Positions 25,191-35,084 of a stretch of DNA of 64,000 bases are shown here, one piece after another. Numbering within the stretch: the first letter of the stretch is position 1; each line of letters opens with the position of its first letter. A model generated the notes under the pieces. It was not told where the DNA came from, did no database searches, and saw only the letters and a list, made by a program, of their open reading frames with translations. This stretch comes from an uncultured Pelagibacteraceae bacterium (GTDB taxonomy: Bacteria; Pseudomonadota; Alphaproteobacteria; Pelagibacterales; Pelagibacteraceae), in the NCBI GenBank assembly GCA_902618485.1, contig CACNAR010000004.1, positions 62,001 through 126,000 of the forward strand. Direction: 5' to 3'. The position numbers were made by a program, and so were the translations under genes.

Positions 25191-27230
25191 ATGGTAAACT
25201 CTGATTATTTAAAAAATCTCAATAAAGCTCAAAAAGAGGCTGTTACACATCTCGACGGACCCCTGCTAATTGTTGCAGGTGCAGGATCAGGTAAAACTAA
25301 GGTGCTCACAACGAGAATTGCAAATATTATTAGAGAGAAAAAGGCTTTTCCAAATGAAATCCTGGCAGTTACTTTTACAAATAAAGCTGCCAAGGAGATG
25401 CAAAATCGAGTAAGTCAAATTTTAGGTTCTTCTGCAGTTGGATTGTCTTGGTTAGGCACTTTTCACTCAATCTGTGCAAAATTGTTAAGAAAGCATGCTG
25501 CTGCAGTCAATCTAAATTCAAATTTTACGATTGTTGATACAGATGACCAGGCCAAATTAATCAAAAATATTTGTAAAGCCGAGAATGTGGATGTAAAAAA
25601 ATTGTCACCTAAATATATTTTGGCAATAATTGATAAATGGAAAAATAAAGGATTTTACCCTGATGAGGTAAATATTAACAAAAAGGATATTTACGAGAGA
25701 ACAATCTTACCAATATATAAAATTTATCAACAAAAACTTACTGATCTTAACTCATGTGATTTTGGTGATTTAATTTTGCATTCACTAAAAATTTTAGAAA
25801 AAAATGTTGATATTAAGGAGTTATATAAAAAAAATTTTAAATATATTTTGGTAGATGAGTACCAAGATACAAATTTTGTTCAAAGCAAATGGCTTAACCT
25901 CTTGGTAGGAAATAATCAAAACATTTGTTGTGTTGGTGATGATGATCAGTCAATTTATAGCTGGAGAGGAGCAGAAATAAAAAACTTTTTGGAATTTGAT
26001 AAAATTTATAAAAATACGAAAGTTATCAGGCTTGAGCAAAATTATAGATCTACACAAAATATTTTATCAGTAGCATCAGATTTAATTTCGAATAATGAAA
26101 ATCGTGTAGGAAAAACACTAGAAACAACTATGGAAGATGGCGACTTGGTAAATTTGAATTGTTTTAAAAGTGGTAAGGATGAAGCCATAGGAATTTCAGA
26201 TGAAATAGAAAAAATAAAAAAAAATTTTTCACTTAATAACATTGCTATACTAGTAAGAGCAATTTTTCAAACTAGAGAATTTGAAGAAAGATTTTTAAAG
26301 ATAGGAATGCCTTATAGAATACTTGGTGGAATAAAATTTTATGAAAGAGCTGAAATAAAGGACTGTATTGCTTATCTTCGTTTAATTTTCCAAGAAAAAG
26401 ATGATCTTGCTTTTGAAAGAATTGTTAATAATCCAAAAAGATCAATCGGTGAAACCACACTTAAAGAAATTCACAGTTTTTCAAAAAATAATGCACTTTG
26501 TTTAGAAATATCTTCAAAAAAAATGATTGATCAAAACTTAATAAAACCTAAAGCAAAGATTGGTTTAACAATTTTTTTAGATTTAATAGACAAATGGAGA
26601 AATGATTTTAAACTTAAAAATATTAATCATGTCAAATTACTTCAACTAGTTCTTGATGAGTCAGGATACTCTGCGATGCTTAAAAATAAAAAAGATTTAG
26701 AAAATGAGAATAGACTTGAAAATATTAAAGAACTTTTAAGTGCCATGAAAGAATTTGACAATTTAGAAAGTTTTTTAGAGCATGTTGCGCTAGCTACTTC
26801 AATTGATCAAAATTGGGATGGTGAAAAAATAAATATGATGACAATGCATGCAGCCAAAGGTTTAGAATTTGATGTTGTTTTTTTACCCGGTTGGGAAGAA
26901 GGTCTTTTTCCGCATCAAAAATCTATTGAAGAAAAAGGACAAAATGGTTTAGAGGAAGAAAGAAGGTTAGCTTATGTTGGAATAACTAGAGCTAGAAAAA
27001 AATTAAATATATCCTTCTCAATAAATAGATTTTATCAAGGTGACTGGATTGATAGTTTGGCATCTAGATTTGTTAGTGAACTTCCTGAAAAATTTATAGA
27101 AAAAAATTCTTTTTTTGATCGAGATAAAAATGAGATAGAGGACTTTGAATTCAACCAAGATGTAGATTTTAATGATAACGATAATATAAGAAGTCCAGGA
27201 TGGATTAGATACCAAAAAAAGTTAAAATGA
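25191..27230 (+). CDS. uvrD: UvrD/PcrA-type superfamily 1 DNA helicase
   Basis: A 679-residue SF1A helicase with all motifs: LNKAQKEAV (Q motif), VAGAGSGKT (I), TFTNKAAKEM (Ia), VDEYQDTN (II), GDDDQSIYSWRGA (III), LEQNYRS (IV), MTMHAAKGLEFDVVFLPGWEEGLFP (V) and RRLAYVGITRARKKL (VI). It unwinds DNA 3' to 5' in nucleotide-excision and mismatch repair. The C-terminal Tudor-like tail seen in long UvrD proteins is largely missing, so PcrA is an equal name. It ends in an ATGA overlap with pepP. Confidence 0.94.
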   Translation: MVNSDYLKNLNKAQKEAVTHLDGPLLIVAGAGSGKTKVLTTRIANIIREKKAFPNEILAVTFTNKAAKEMQNRVSQILGSSAVGLSWLGTFHSICAKLLRKHAAAVNLNSNFTIVDTDDQAKLIKNICKAENVDVKKLSPKYILAIIDKWKNKGFYPDEVNINKKDIYERTILPIYKIYQQKLTDLNSCDFGDLILHSLKILEKNVDIKELYKKNFKYILVDEYQDTNFVQSKWLNLLVGNNQNICCVGDDDQSIYSWRGAEIKNFLEFDKIYKNTKVIRLEQNYRSTQNILSVASDLISNNENRVGKTLETTMEDGDLVNLNCFKSGKDEAIGISDEIEKIKKNFSLNNIAILVRAIFQTREFEERFLKIGMPYRILGGIKFYERAEIKDCIAYLRLIFQEKDDLAFERIVNNPKRSIGETTLKEIHSFSKNNALCLEISSKKMIDQNLIKPKAKIGLTIFLDLIDKWRNDFKLKNINHVKLLQLVLDESGYSAMLKNKKDLENENRLENIKELLSAMKEFDNLESFLEHVALATSIDQNWDGEKINMMTMHAAKGLEFDVVFLPGWEEGLFPHQKSIEEKGQNGLEEERRLAYVGITRARKKLNISFSINRFYQGDWIDSLASRFVSELPEKFIEKNSFFDRDKNEIEDFEFNQDVDFNDNDNIRSPGWIRYQKKLK

Positions 27231-28927
27231 TTAAAAAAAGGTTAAGAATATTAAAAAAAAAATTTAATTCACTTGGTATAGATGGATATGTAGTACCCAA
27301 AAATGATGAGTTTTTTTCAGAATATTCTAACAGAAATAGGCTCGAAACAATTTCAAATTTTAGTGGTTCTGCAGGATATGCGGTAATCCTGAAAAACAAA
27401 AACTATCTATTTATTGATGGAAGATATTCTCTTCAAGCTCAAATAGAGTCGGGAAGTAATTTTGTTATTAAAAATTTAAATAAAATTTTAAATTGTAAAT
27501 TATTTAAGAATATCACACTTGGTATAGATCCTAAAGTATTTACAAATAACGAAATAAATAAGTTTTTTTTAAAATTTAACAAAGTAAAAGTTATTAGTCT
27601 CAACTTAGTTGATGAGATTTACAATAGATATACAAAAAAAATAAAGCCCTTTTATTCTATTAAACAAGAAATTGTGGGAGAAAGTCATTTGAAAAAACTA
27701 AATAAAGTCTCCAGTATCTTGAAAAAAAGTAAAATAGATTATTTGTTCCTAAGCGCACCAGAAAATGTCGCATGGCTTTTGAATATAAGAGGTCATGATA
27801 ATCCAACAAGTCCAATACCCAATTGTCGTCTACTTTTGTTTAAGAATAAAAAGTTTTTTATAATTTGTGAAAAAAAGAAATTATTAAGTTTAATTAAAGA
27901 AAAAAAGATTACTCACGACCAAATAATAAACCCAGGAGAATTGACAAGTTTTTTTAGTAAAATCAAAAAAGGGAAATTCATAATTGATAATAAAACATGT
28001 TCAATATTCTATAGAGACTCATTGATTAATAATAATCACAAAATTATAAGTGAAAATGACCCAGTATATTTAATGAAATCAATTAAAAACAAAAATGAAA
28101 TTAACAATATGATTAATACTCACATAGAAGATGGGGTAGCTTTAACAAAATTTTTATATTGGATCAAAGTACAAAATAAAAAAAAAATTACTGAAGTTGA
28201 CGCACAAAATAAACTAGAAAAATTTAGAAGGATAAATAAAAATTATTTATTTCCAAGTTTTAGTACAATTGCTGGTTCAGGAGCCAATGGAGCAATAATT
28301 CACTATAGGGCAACAAAGAAAAATACAAAAAAAATTAATAAAAAAGATCTATTTTTATTTGACTCGGGTGGTCAATACAAATATGGAACTACGGATGTGA
28401 CAAGAACAATATGTTTCTCTAAACCTACTCATTATGTAAAAAATATTTTTACAAAAGTTTTGAAAGGACATATCGCTGTTGTATCATCAAATTTTAAAAC
28501 TCATTATAATGGTAAGTTAATCGACAAAAGAGCTAGAGCTTTTCTCAAAACTAGTGGTCTTGATTACGAACACGGAACAGGTCATGGTGTTGGATTTTTC
28601 TCAAATGTTCACGAAGGCCCTCAAGCAATTTCAAAGTCTAATACAATAAAATTACAAGAAGGTATGATTTTGAGTAATGAGCCTGGATATTATAAAAGAG
28701 GCAAATTTGGTATAAGGTTAGAAAATTTATTATATATTAAAAAATATAATAAAAAATTATTTTTTGTAAATCTAACCTTAGCGCCTTTTGATAAGGATTT
28801 AATTAATTTCGAACTTCTCAATGAAAAAGAAAAAAATTATCTTTTTAATTATCACTTAAACATCTATTTGCAATTATCAAAATACCTCAATAAAAAAGAG
28901 AGAAAATGGTTAGCTAGTTTTATTTAA
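27227..28927 (+). CDS. pepP: Xaa-Pro aminopeptidase (M24B metallopeptidase)
   Basis: A 566-residue pita-bread peptidase. Two N-terminal creatinase-like domains (GSAGYAVI, FIDGRYSLQAQ; VAWLLNIRG) precede the catalytic domain. The metal ligands are the Asp pair in LFDSGGQYKYGTTDVTRT, His in EHGTGHGVGFF, and Glu in LSNEPGYY and RLENLLYI. It removes N-terminal residues before proline. The length fits the three-domain aminopeptidase P type. It is coupled to uvrD by ATGA, and overlaps convergent ligA by 18 bases. Confidence 0.92.
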   Translation: MIKKRLRILKKKFNSLGIDGYVVPKNDEFFSEYSNRNRLETISNFSGSAGYAVILKNKNYLFIDGRYSLQAQIESGSNFVIKNLNKILNCKLFKNITLGIDPKVFTNNEINKFFLKFNKVKVISLNLVDEIYNRYTKKIKPFYSIKQEIVGESHLKKLNKVSSILKKSKIDYLFLSAPENVAWLLNIRGHDNPTSPIPNCRLLLFKNKKFFIICEKKKLLSLIKEKKITHDQIINPGELTSFFSKIKKGKFIIDNKTCSIFYRDSLINNNHKIISENDPVYLMKSIKNKNEINNMINTHIEDGVALTKFLYWIKVQNKKKITEVDAQNKLEKFRRINKNYLFPSFSTIAGSGANGAIIHYRATKKNTKKINKKDLFLFDSGGQYKYGTTDVTRTICFSKPTHYVKNIFTKVLKGHIAVVSSNFKTHYNGKLIDKRARAFLKTSGLDYEHGTGHGVGFFSNVHEGPQAISKSNTIKLQEGMILSNEPGYYKRGKFGIRLENLLYIKKYNKKLFFVNLTLAPFDKDLINFELLNEKEKNYLFNYHLNIYLQLSKYLNKKERKWLASFI

Positions 28928-30940
28928 CATATTTAACCATTCATCCTGGGATAGTATTTTTACTTTAAAATCTTTAGCTAGGTCTATTTTTCTTTTTGTT
29001 GGTTTTTCTCCTATTATCAAATAGTCAAGTTTTTTTGAAACATTGCTAATAATTGATCCAGAATTTTCCTCTATTACAGATTTTGCTTCCGCTCTACTTA
29101 TACCCTCAAGCTTACCTGTAATCATAAAAGTTTTATTAGTAAATAAACCGTTACTTTTTGATAAAACAGCATCTTTAATATCTAATAATTCGTTTAATTC
29201 CTTTAACATTTTTAGATTAATATTATTTGAAAAAAAGTTTCTTATAGAATTGATTTGTGTTTCACCAATACCGTCTATATTAATTAAATCATTAAATTTT
29301 TTTGTTTTAGACAATAAAAGAAAATTTTTTATAGAGATTAGATTTTTTGAAATTAGCTTCGCATTCTCTAAACCTATATGTCTTATTCCTAAAGCAAAAA
29401 TAAATTTTTCAAACGGAATTGTTTTTTTTATATTTATTGAATATTTTAGATTAGAAACAGATTGTTTTCCCCATCCATCTAAATTTTCTATTACAGTAAA
29501 GTCTAATTTAAATATATCCTGAGGTAACCGAATTAAATTTAATTTCCAAAAATTTTCAACAATTTTTTTTCCAAAACCATCTATATTGAATGCTTCTTTT
29601 GACACAAAGTGCTTAATTTTTTCAATAGCAATCTTCTCACATTCAAAACCTTCACTGGTACACCGCCTTACTGCATCCTCTTTTTTTGTAATTGAATTAT
29701 ACTCTTTAATAGTTTTTGATCCACATGAAGGACAACTTATTGGGAAGACGAATTTTTTGGATTTATTATTTCTCTGCTTTAAATCTACTGAAATTACATG
29801 CGGTATTACATCGCCAGCTCTTTCAATCAAAACAGTATCACCAACTCTTATATCTTTACGGATTATTTCTTCTTCATTATGTAATGTTGCGTTAGAGACC
29901 ACTACTCCACCAATGTTAATTGGTCTAATTTTAGCCACTGGCGTTAATGCTCCTGTCCTGCCTACTTGAATTTCAATATTTTCTATTTTTGAAATTCCGT
30001 TATTTGCAGAAAATTTGTGTGCTATAGCCCATCTAGGTGCATTAGCAATGTTACCTAACCTTTTTTGTAATTGAAAATCATTAATTTTATAAACAATACC
30101 GTCTATGTCAAAATCTAGACTTCCTCTTCTGTTCTCGACCTCATGATAATTTTTCATCAAATTTTTAACACTTTTTATAGTTTTGTTTAAAGGATTTGTT
30201 TTAAAACCCCATTCTTTAAGTTTTTTTAAAAATTCGCTTTGTTTATTAATTTTTAGTCCTTTTTCATAACCAAAAGTATATGCAATGAATTTTAAGGGGA
30301 TTTTTTTTGTTTCAAGAGGATTTTTCTGTCTTAAAGAGCCTGAAGCAGCATTTCTTGGATTTGCAAATTTACCAGTTAATTTTTTAAAATCATTATTTTG
30401 TATAAATATTTCTCCTCTAATTTCTATATCTTCTGGAAAATCTTTTGATGAAATCTTTTGCGGAATATCATTTATAGTTTTTAAATTCTCAGTTATATCT
30501 TCTCCCTCTCTACCATCTCCTCTTGATAAACCAGTAATAAAATTTCCATCTTTGTAAGATAAAGAGGCTGAAATTCCATCGATTTTTGGTTCAGCGCTAT
30601 ATTCAATTTCTAATCGATTTTTTTGATTTAAATAATTCATAATTTTTTTTTCAAAATTATTCAAATCATTTTGATCAAAAGCATTAGCAAGTGAAAGCAT
30701 GGGCACTCTATGTGGAACTTTCCTAAAATTTTTGGAAGGTTTGAATCCTACAATTACAGAGGGAGAATTTTCGCTTTTAAGATAAGAATGTTCGCTCTCA
30801 AGTTTTAGAATACTCTTTTTAAGAATATCGTATTCTTTGTCATCGACTATTGGGTTATTTTTTTCATAATAAAATTTATTTAGTTTGGTTAGTTTTTTAA
30901 TTTTTTTGTAATACTCTTTCTCGATTTTTTTTCTTGTCAT
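28910..30940 (-). CDS. ligA: NAD+-dependent DNA ligase
   Basis: About 676 residues in the full LigA layout: Ia domain (YYEKNNPIVDDKEYD), adenylation lysine in AEPKIDGISASLSY, OB fold (VGRTGALTPVAKI), a four-cysteine zinc site (CPSCGSK...RRC...FEC), helix-hairpin-helix repeats, and a C-terminal BRCT domain (FMITGKLEGISRAEAK). It seals nicks in replication and repair. I choose ATG 30940, four bases after the bamD stop; an in-frame TTG at 30949 would overlap bamD. It is the last gene of the long minus-strand cluster. Confidence 0.95.
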   Translation of the reverse strand: MTRKKIEKEYYKKIKKLTKLNKFYYEKNNPIVDDKEYDILKKSILKLESEHSYLKSENSPSVIVGFKPSKNFRKVPHRVPMLSLANAFDQNDLNNFEKKIMNYLNQKNRLEIEYSAEPKIDGISASLSYKDGNFITGLSRGDGREGEDITENLKTINDIPQKISSKDFPEDIEIRGEIFIQNNDFKKLTGKFANPRNAASGSLRQKNPLETKKIPLKFIAYTFGYEKGLKINKQSEFLKKLKEWGFKTNPLNKTIKSVKNLMKNYHEVENRRGSLDFDIDGIVYKINDFQLQKRLGNIANAPRWAIAHKFSANNGISKIENIEIQVGRTGALTPVAKIRPINIGGVVVSNATLHNEEEIIRKDIRVGDTVLIERAGDVIPHVISVDLKQRNNKSKKFVFPISCPSCGSKTIKEYNSITKKEDAVRRCTSEGFECEKIAIEKIKHFVSKEAFNIDGFGKKIVENFWKLNLIRLPQDIFKLDFTVIENLDGWGKQSVSNLKYSINIKKTIPFEKFIFALGIRHIGLENAKLISKNLISIKNFLLLSKTKKFNDLINIDGIGETQINSIRNFFSNNINLKMLKELNELLDIKDAVLSKSNGLFTNKTFMITGKLEGISRAEAKSVIEENSGSIISNVSKKLDYLIIGEKPTKRKIDLAKDFKVKILSQDEWLNMLNKTS

Positions 30941-30941
30941 T

Positions 30942-31790
30942 TTACTCAAAAAGAGTTCTAAATTTTTTTAATGCTTTTTTGTTCTTTTTTTTTATCTCTT
31001 TAAATCTATTTTTTTTTCTTATTTTATAATCCTTATTAAACAAACTATAAGTATTTTGATACCATTCGGATGAGCCATAATTATAACCTAGAAGTTGCGC
31101 ATATTTTTCTGCTTCATCAGTTAGACCAATTTTATAATGAACTTCCACTAACCTATGTAAGGCCTCAGCAGTATATATTGTTGTATCATAGTCATCTACT
31201 ACAGTCCTAAAACGATTTATCGCCGATATCCATTTTTTTTTTTCAAAATAATATCTGCCAATATACATTTCTTTGGAGGCTAAAATATCATTAATCAAAT
31301 TAATTTTGAATTCTGCATCTAAAGCATATTCTGTATTATTATGTTCTTTTAAAACATAATTAAATTTTTTTTTGGCATTCTTAATTGATTGTAAATCTTT
31401 TTTTTCATCAACAATTTGCTCAAAGTAACATATACCCATTAGGTAATGTGCATAAGAAATGTTTTTATGATAAGGATAGATTTTTATAAACCTTTGTAAT
31501 TCAGCAATAGAATCACTGTAATAATCTTGTACATAATATGAGTAAGCTGCCATTAAGGCAGATTTAGGAGCCCATTCAGATTGTGGAAAAAGAGTTTCAA
31601 CTTCATTAAATTTTTTTGCTGCATATAAAACATCGCCACCTTCGAGTGCATCTTTACCAATGTCATAAGCTTCTAAAACTTGAAGCTCTAAACTTTTTTC
31701 TTTAATTGTTGAATTTTCAATATTATTTTTAGCGCAAGAAACTAGAAAAAATAAAAATAATAAAAAATAAAGCGCCCTAAAAATTAACAT
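30942..31790 (-). CDS. bamD: BamD outer-membrane assembly lipoprotein
   Basis: A 282-residue protein with a lipoprotein signal (FLLFLFFLVSCAKN, lipidated Cys19) and TPR-like helical repeats: LEGGDVLYAAKKFNEVETLFPQSEWAPKSALMAAYSYY and IAELQRFIKIYPYHKNISYAHYLMGICYFEQ. It is a core partner of BamA in inserting outer-membrane barrels. A lysine-rich C-terminal tail (KIRKKNRFKEIKKKNKKAL) is longer than I expect. It follows lpxC after a 46-base gap, the usual alphaproteobacterial order. Confidence 0.9.
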   Translation of the reverse strand: MLIFRALYFLLFLFFLVSCAKNNIENSTIKEKSLELQVLEAYDIGKDALEGGDVLYAAKKFNEVETLFPQSEWAPKSALMAAYSYYVQDYYSDSIAELQRFIKIYPYHKNISYAHYLMGICYFEQIVDEKKDLQSIKNAKKKFNYVLKEHNNTEYALDAEFKINLINDILASKEMYIGRYYFEKKKWISAINRFRTVVDDYDTTIYTAEALHRLVEVHYKIGLTDEAEKYAQLLGYNYGSSEWYQNTYSLFNKDYKIRKKNRFKEIKKKNKKALKKFRTLFE

Positions 31791-31836
31791 TTAACTTTTA
31801 TATAATTTAAAACATTAATTTAAAAGAACAATATAT

Positions 31837-32757
31837 TTAAGCTATAGATCTAAATAATCTTTTATTTATTAGTGAATGTGGAAGATTTCTCTCTTGAATT
31901 TCAATTATTGAAAAATTATCTTCATTTTCAAATACTTTTCTAAGTAATTGATTGGTCATAAAATGTCCACCTTGAGAACATTTTATGCTTGCTACCATTC
32001 TATAACCAGATGTGTATAAGTCTCCCACGCAATCAAGGATCTTATGATTAACAAATTCCAAAGAATTTCTTAAGCCATCTTTATTTAAAACTTTGTCGTC
32101 TTTAACAACAATGGCATTATCCAAACTACCACCTTTTGCAAGGCCTTTTTCTTTAATTTTTCCCACATCTTCGTATAAGCAAAAAGTTCTCGAGTTAAAA
32201 ATATCATCTAAATCATCCTCATAAATATTTACTTTATTTTTTTGTGTCCCAATAATTGGATTTTGATATTTTAATTCAAAATCAATTTCTAAGCTTAATT
32301 TAGATGGTTCAATTGATATAAATTTTTCATTGTCTCTATAAATTACTTTTTTATTAATTTTAATAATCTTGATAGGTGCTTCACTTTTTTCAAGTCCAGA
32401 TAACATTATCTTATTTATAAATTCTTTAGCTGAACCATCTAAAATTGGGACCTCCTCACTATCAATTTCTATTAAAACATTATCCACTCCTAGACCAAAC
32501 AAAGCTCCCATTAAATGTTCTATAGTAGAAACTTTAACACCATATTCATTAGAAATAGTAGTGTTAAGAACAGTATTATTGACATTAGAAAAATTTGGGA
32601 GAACTATATTGTTTATTTTTAGGTCAGTTCTTTTAAAAATTATTCCTGAGTTTGGTTCAGTTGGTTTTAAAGAGATATTTGAAATCTTTCCGCTGTGTAA
32701 ACCAACACCACTAAAATTTACAGGATTTTTTACAGTTTTTTGCGTAAGTAATTTCAC
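31837..32757 (-). CDS. lpxC: UDP-3-O-acyl-N-acetylglucosamine deacetylase
   Basis: A 306-residue zinc enzyme for the committed step of lipid A synthesis. VSTIEHLMGALFGLGVDNVLIEI carries a zinc histidine, SRTFCLYEDV the second-domain loop, and NHKILDCVGDLYTSGYRM the remaining zinc ligands. The length is normal. Its presence implies an LPS-bearing outer membrane. In many genomes ftsZ lies between ftsA and lpxC; here only 62 bases separate the mini-ftsA from lpxC. Confidence 0.95.
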   Translation of the reverse strand: MKLLTQKTVKNPVNFSGVGLHSGKISNISLKPTEPNSGIIFKRTDLKINNIVLPNFSNVNNTVLNTTISNEYGVKVSTIEHLMGALFGLGVDNVLIEIDSEEVPILDGSAKEFINKIMLSGLEKSEAPIKIIKINKKVIYRDNEKFISIEPSKLSLEIDFELKYQNPIIGTQKNKVNIYEDDLDDIFNSRTFCLYEDVGKIKEKGLAKGGSLDNAIVVKDDKVLNKDGLRNSLEFVNHKILDCVGDLYTSGYRMVASIKCSQGGHFMTNQLLRKVFENEDNFSIIEIQERNLPHSLINKRLFRSIA

Positions 32758-32819
32758 GCATTACTTTTATTATTGAGATGAAATAATTTGAATACAACAA
32801 ATGTTACCGGAAAATACGA

Positions 32820-33524
32820 TTAACTAAATAAATCAAAAAATTTTTCAAAAAAACCCTTATTTTTTGATATTTTATTAACTAACTTGACCTCATTTTTATT
32901 ATGCCCTCCAATAATTTTACTAGTCATCTCAAAAAAATTAATATCCCTATCATTCACATATTTATCAATATAACTTGCACTTAAAATTTGATTTACTGAT
33001 ATTTGAAATTTCTTTAAAGTTTTTTCTACGTGTTTAACTAGTTCATTGGGTAGACAAATAAAACTTATGTCCAAAGAAAAATTTTTACATTTTTGATTAG
33101 GCGGTAATTCTGCAAAATGATTATTATCAATAAGATAATTATCAATTAAAATATGAATTATTCTCATGTTCTGAATAGTCTTTTCACATTGATATTTGGC
33201 ACTTTTTATTAAATATAGAATTATACTTGAATTAATATTTTCATTATGATTATGCTTTTTCATAGAAATTTGTAAATTAAAAAAATCACTTGTTTCTATT
33301 ATTATATTTATTTTTTCAACAAAATTTCCTAAAATTTTTTCAACTTTGAAAATATTTTCATTAAGAAATGAATCTAATTTATTAAAGTTTAATTGAGAAG
33401 AAGTATTTTCGAAAAAAATTTCATCTTTAAAAATTATCTTAAAATCAGTTTTATGATTAACAGATAATATTATTTTTTCTGGACTGAAAAATAAGAAAAC
33501 TTCAAAGTTTAAATCATTTTCCAT
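32820..33524 (-). CDS. Mini-FtsA: truncated, ATPase-less FtsA-like division protein
   Basis: A 234-residue protein in the ftsA position, directly after ftsQ. Residues about 98-185 resemble the FtsA 1C region: YLIKSAKYQCEKTIQNMR, then RIIHILIDNYLIDN (E. coli RVLHVIPQEYAIDY), then LDISFICLPNELVKHVEKTL and ISVNQILSASY (E. coli KVDQLIFAGLAS). The phosphate loops and all of lobe 2 are absent; normal FtsA is over 400 residues. The C-terminus ends in KNKGFFEKFFDLFS, an amphipathic helix like the FtsA membrane-targeting tail. I infer a membrane tether or FtsQ/FtsN-facing adaptor for FtsZ. The start overlaps ftsQ by 11 bases. Confidence 0.65.
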   Translation of the reverse strand: MENDLNFEVFLFFSPEKIILSVNHKTDFKIIFKDEIFFENTSSQLNFNKLDSFLNENIFKVEKILGNFVEKINIIIETSDFFNLQISMKKHNHNENINSSIILYLIKSAKYQCEKTIQNMRIIHILIDNYLIDNNHFAELPPNQKCKNFSLDISFICLPNELVKHVEKTLKKFQISVNQILSASYIDKYVNDRDINFFEMTSKIIGGHNKNEVKLVNKISKNKGFFEKFFDLFS

Positions 33525-34188
33525 TTATTATGACCTGATTGTCTTGACGAAGATCTAAAATCTTAATTTTTTTGAATTTGTTATTACTAATTAAATCAAA
33601 TGATAAATTTAGTGAATTTTCTAAATTTTTTTTAGGTAGTTTAATAATCATATTATCAATAGTTTCTATATCCCATCTACCCGATTTAAAGAAATATAGG
33701 TTTTTGATTTCAAATAATTTAAAATTAGATTTTTTTATAGATTTTAGCAAACTAAAAAAAGAATCTTTATTATAATCCCCATAGATGTTTGGTAGATTAT
33801 TATTTTTATCAACAGTCTGAATTAATTTGCCGTTTGAACCCAATACAAAAGATTTTCCATCTTTAAAAACATTAGCTAAAAATTTAGTTTTATTAATTCT
33901 AATTTCTAATGACGAAGGATACTTCTTAAATACAGTATAATTATCAATTAACTCATTAGCTTCTAACTTTTTTATAAGTTTATATTTATTTAAAAAAAAA
34001 ATATTTTTTAAATTAAGTAATTCAAGATTATTTAATAGATCTCGCCTTTCTTCTCCTTCCAACCCTCTTATCGTAATTTTATCTATATTTTTAAACTTAA
34101 TTTTAGAAAAAAATTTATTATTAAGGGTACTCAAAAAAATAATCAAAAAAATATATAATAGTATTTTTTTATTTAATCTTAATTGCAT
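33514..34188 (-). CDS. ftsQ: FtsQ, divisome POTRA-domain protein
   Basis: A 224-residue bitopic protein with one N-terminal membrane helix (ILLYIFLIIFLSTL), a POTRA domain (KNIDKITIRGLEGEERRDLLNNLELLNLKNIFFL) and a beta domain containing YPSSLEIRINKTKFLANVFKDGKSFVLGSNGKLI. FtsQ links FtsA/FtsZ to FtsL and FtsB. It has a short cytoplasmic tail of about 8 residues. It overlaps ddl upstream by 20 bases and the mini-ftsA by 11. Confidence 0.87.
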   Translation of the reverse strand: MQLRLNKKILLYIFLIIFLSTLNNKFFSKIKFKNIDKITIRGLEGEERRDLLNNLELLNLKNIFFLNKYKLIKKLEANELIDNYTVFKKYPSSLEIRINKTKFLANVFKDGKSFVLGSNGKLIQTVDKNNNLPNIYGDYNKDSFFSLLKSIKKSNFKLFEIKNLYFFKSGRWDIETIDNMIIKLPKKNLENSLNLSFDLISNNKFKKIKILDLRQDNQVIINGK

Positions 34189-35083
34189 TTTTTAAGATTA
34201 ACTCAATTAATTTTATAAAACTGATTTTTTTAAATGCAGCTATTTCAGGTACTAAAGAAAGTTTTGTCATCCCTGGCTGGGTATTAATTTCTAAAAGATA
34301 AAACTTATTTTTAAAAAATTTAAAATCTGATCTGGTAACACCACTACAATCTAATATTTTATGTGCCTTTAAAGCTATATTCATTAATTGATCATATTTA
34401 TTTTTAGTTAGATCTACAGGGATCATGTGTTTAGTTTTTGCCTTAGGATTATATTTAGCTTGATAGTCATAAAATTTTCTTTTTGGCTTTAACTCAATGG
34501 CCCCCAGCTTATTCGATCCAATTATAGCTGCTTGAATTTCACGACCAGGTATAAACTTCTCAATAATAATTTTTTTATATTCTTTCAATAAATTCAATTT
34601 TTTATAAATGTTTGATTTATTGCATATAAAGACATTAACACTCGACCCTTCATTTATTGGTTTTATAACTACAGGAAATTTTATTTTTCTATCAATTTTT
34701 TTTATTAAGTTAGTTTTAGATAAGTTGAATGAGTAACAAAAATGTTTTGGTGTTAGTATATTGTTTTTTTTGAAGATTTTTTTGGATATTTCTTTGTCCA
34801 TAGCTAAAGCAGATGAGATTACTCCTGAGTGAGTATAGGGTATTCTGATACTTTCTAAAATTGTCTGAATATAACCATCTTCACCGAATTGACCATGCAA
34901 TGCATTAAAAATAATTTTTGGTTTAAAATATTTAATTGTTTTAAAGAGTTTGTAATTCGGTTCAGAAATTTTTACTTGATAATTATTTTTTTTCAGCTCC
35001 TTTGCTACTTGCTTTCCAGTATCAAGACTAATTGCTCTTTCTTTCGAAATACCTCCTGAAATTATTAATATCTTTTTTTTCAA
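34169..35083 (-). CDS. ddl: D-alanine--D-alanine ligase
   Basis: A 304-residue ATP-grasp ligase that makes the D-Ala-D-Ala end of the peptidoglycan peptide. ISGGISKERAISLDTG, HGQFGEDGYIQTIL, FPVVIKPINEGSSVNVFI and the C-terminal LLEINTQPGMTKLSLVPEIA are typical. The start is TTG at 35083, one base after the murB stop, with GGAG four bases before it, the sequence serving both as murB's end and ddl's ribosome site. Confidence 0.95.
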   Translation of the reverse strand: MKKKILIISGGISKERAISLDTGKQVAKELKKNNYQVKISEPNYKLFKTIKYFKPKIIFNALHGQFGEDGYIQTILESIRIPYTHSGVISSALAMDKEISKKIFKKNNILTPKHFCYSFNLSKTNLIKKIDRKIKFPVVIKPINEGSSVNVFICNKSNIYKKLNLLKEYKKIIIEKFIPGREIQAAIIGSNKLGAIELKPKRKFYDYQAKYNPKAKTKHMIPVDLTKNKYDQLMNIALKAHKILDCSGVTRSDFKFFKNKFYLLEINTQPGMTKLSLVPEIAAFKKISFIKLIELILKNAIKIK

Positions 35084-35084
35084 A

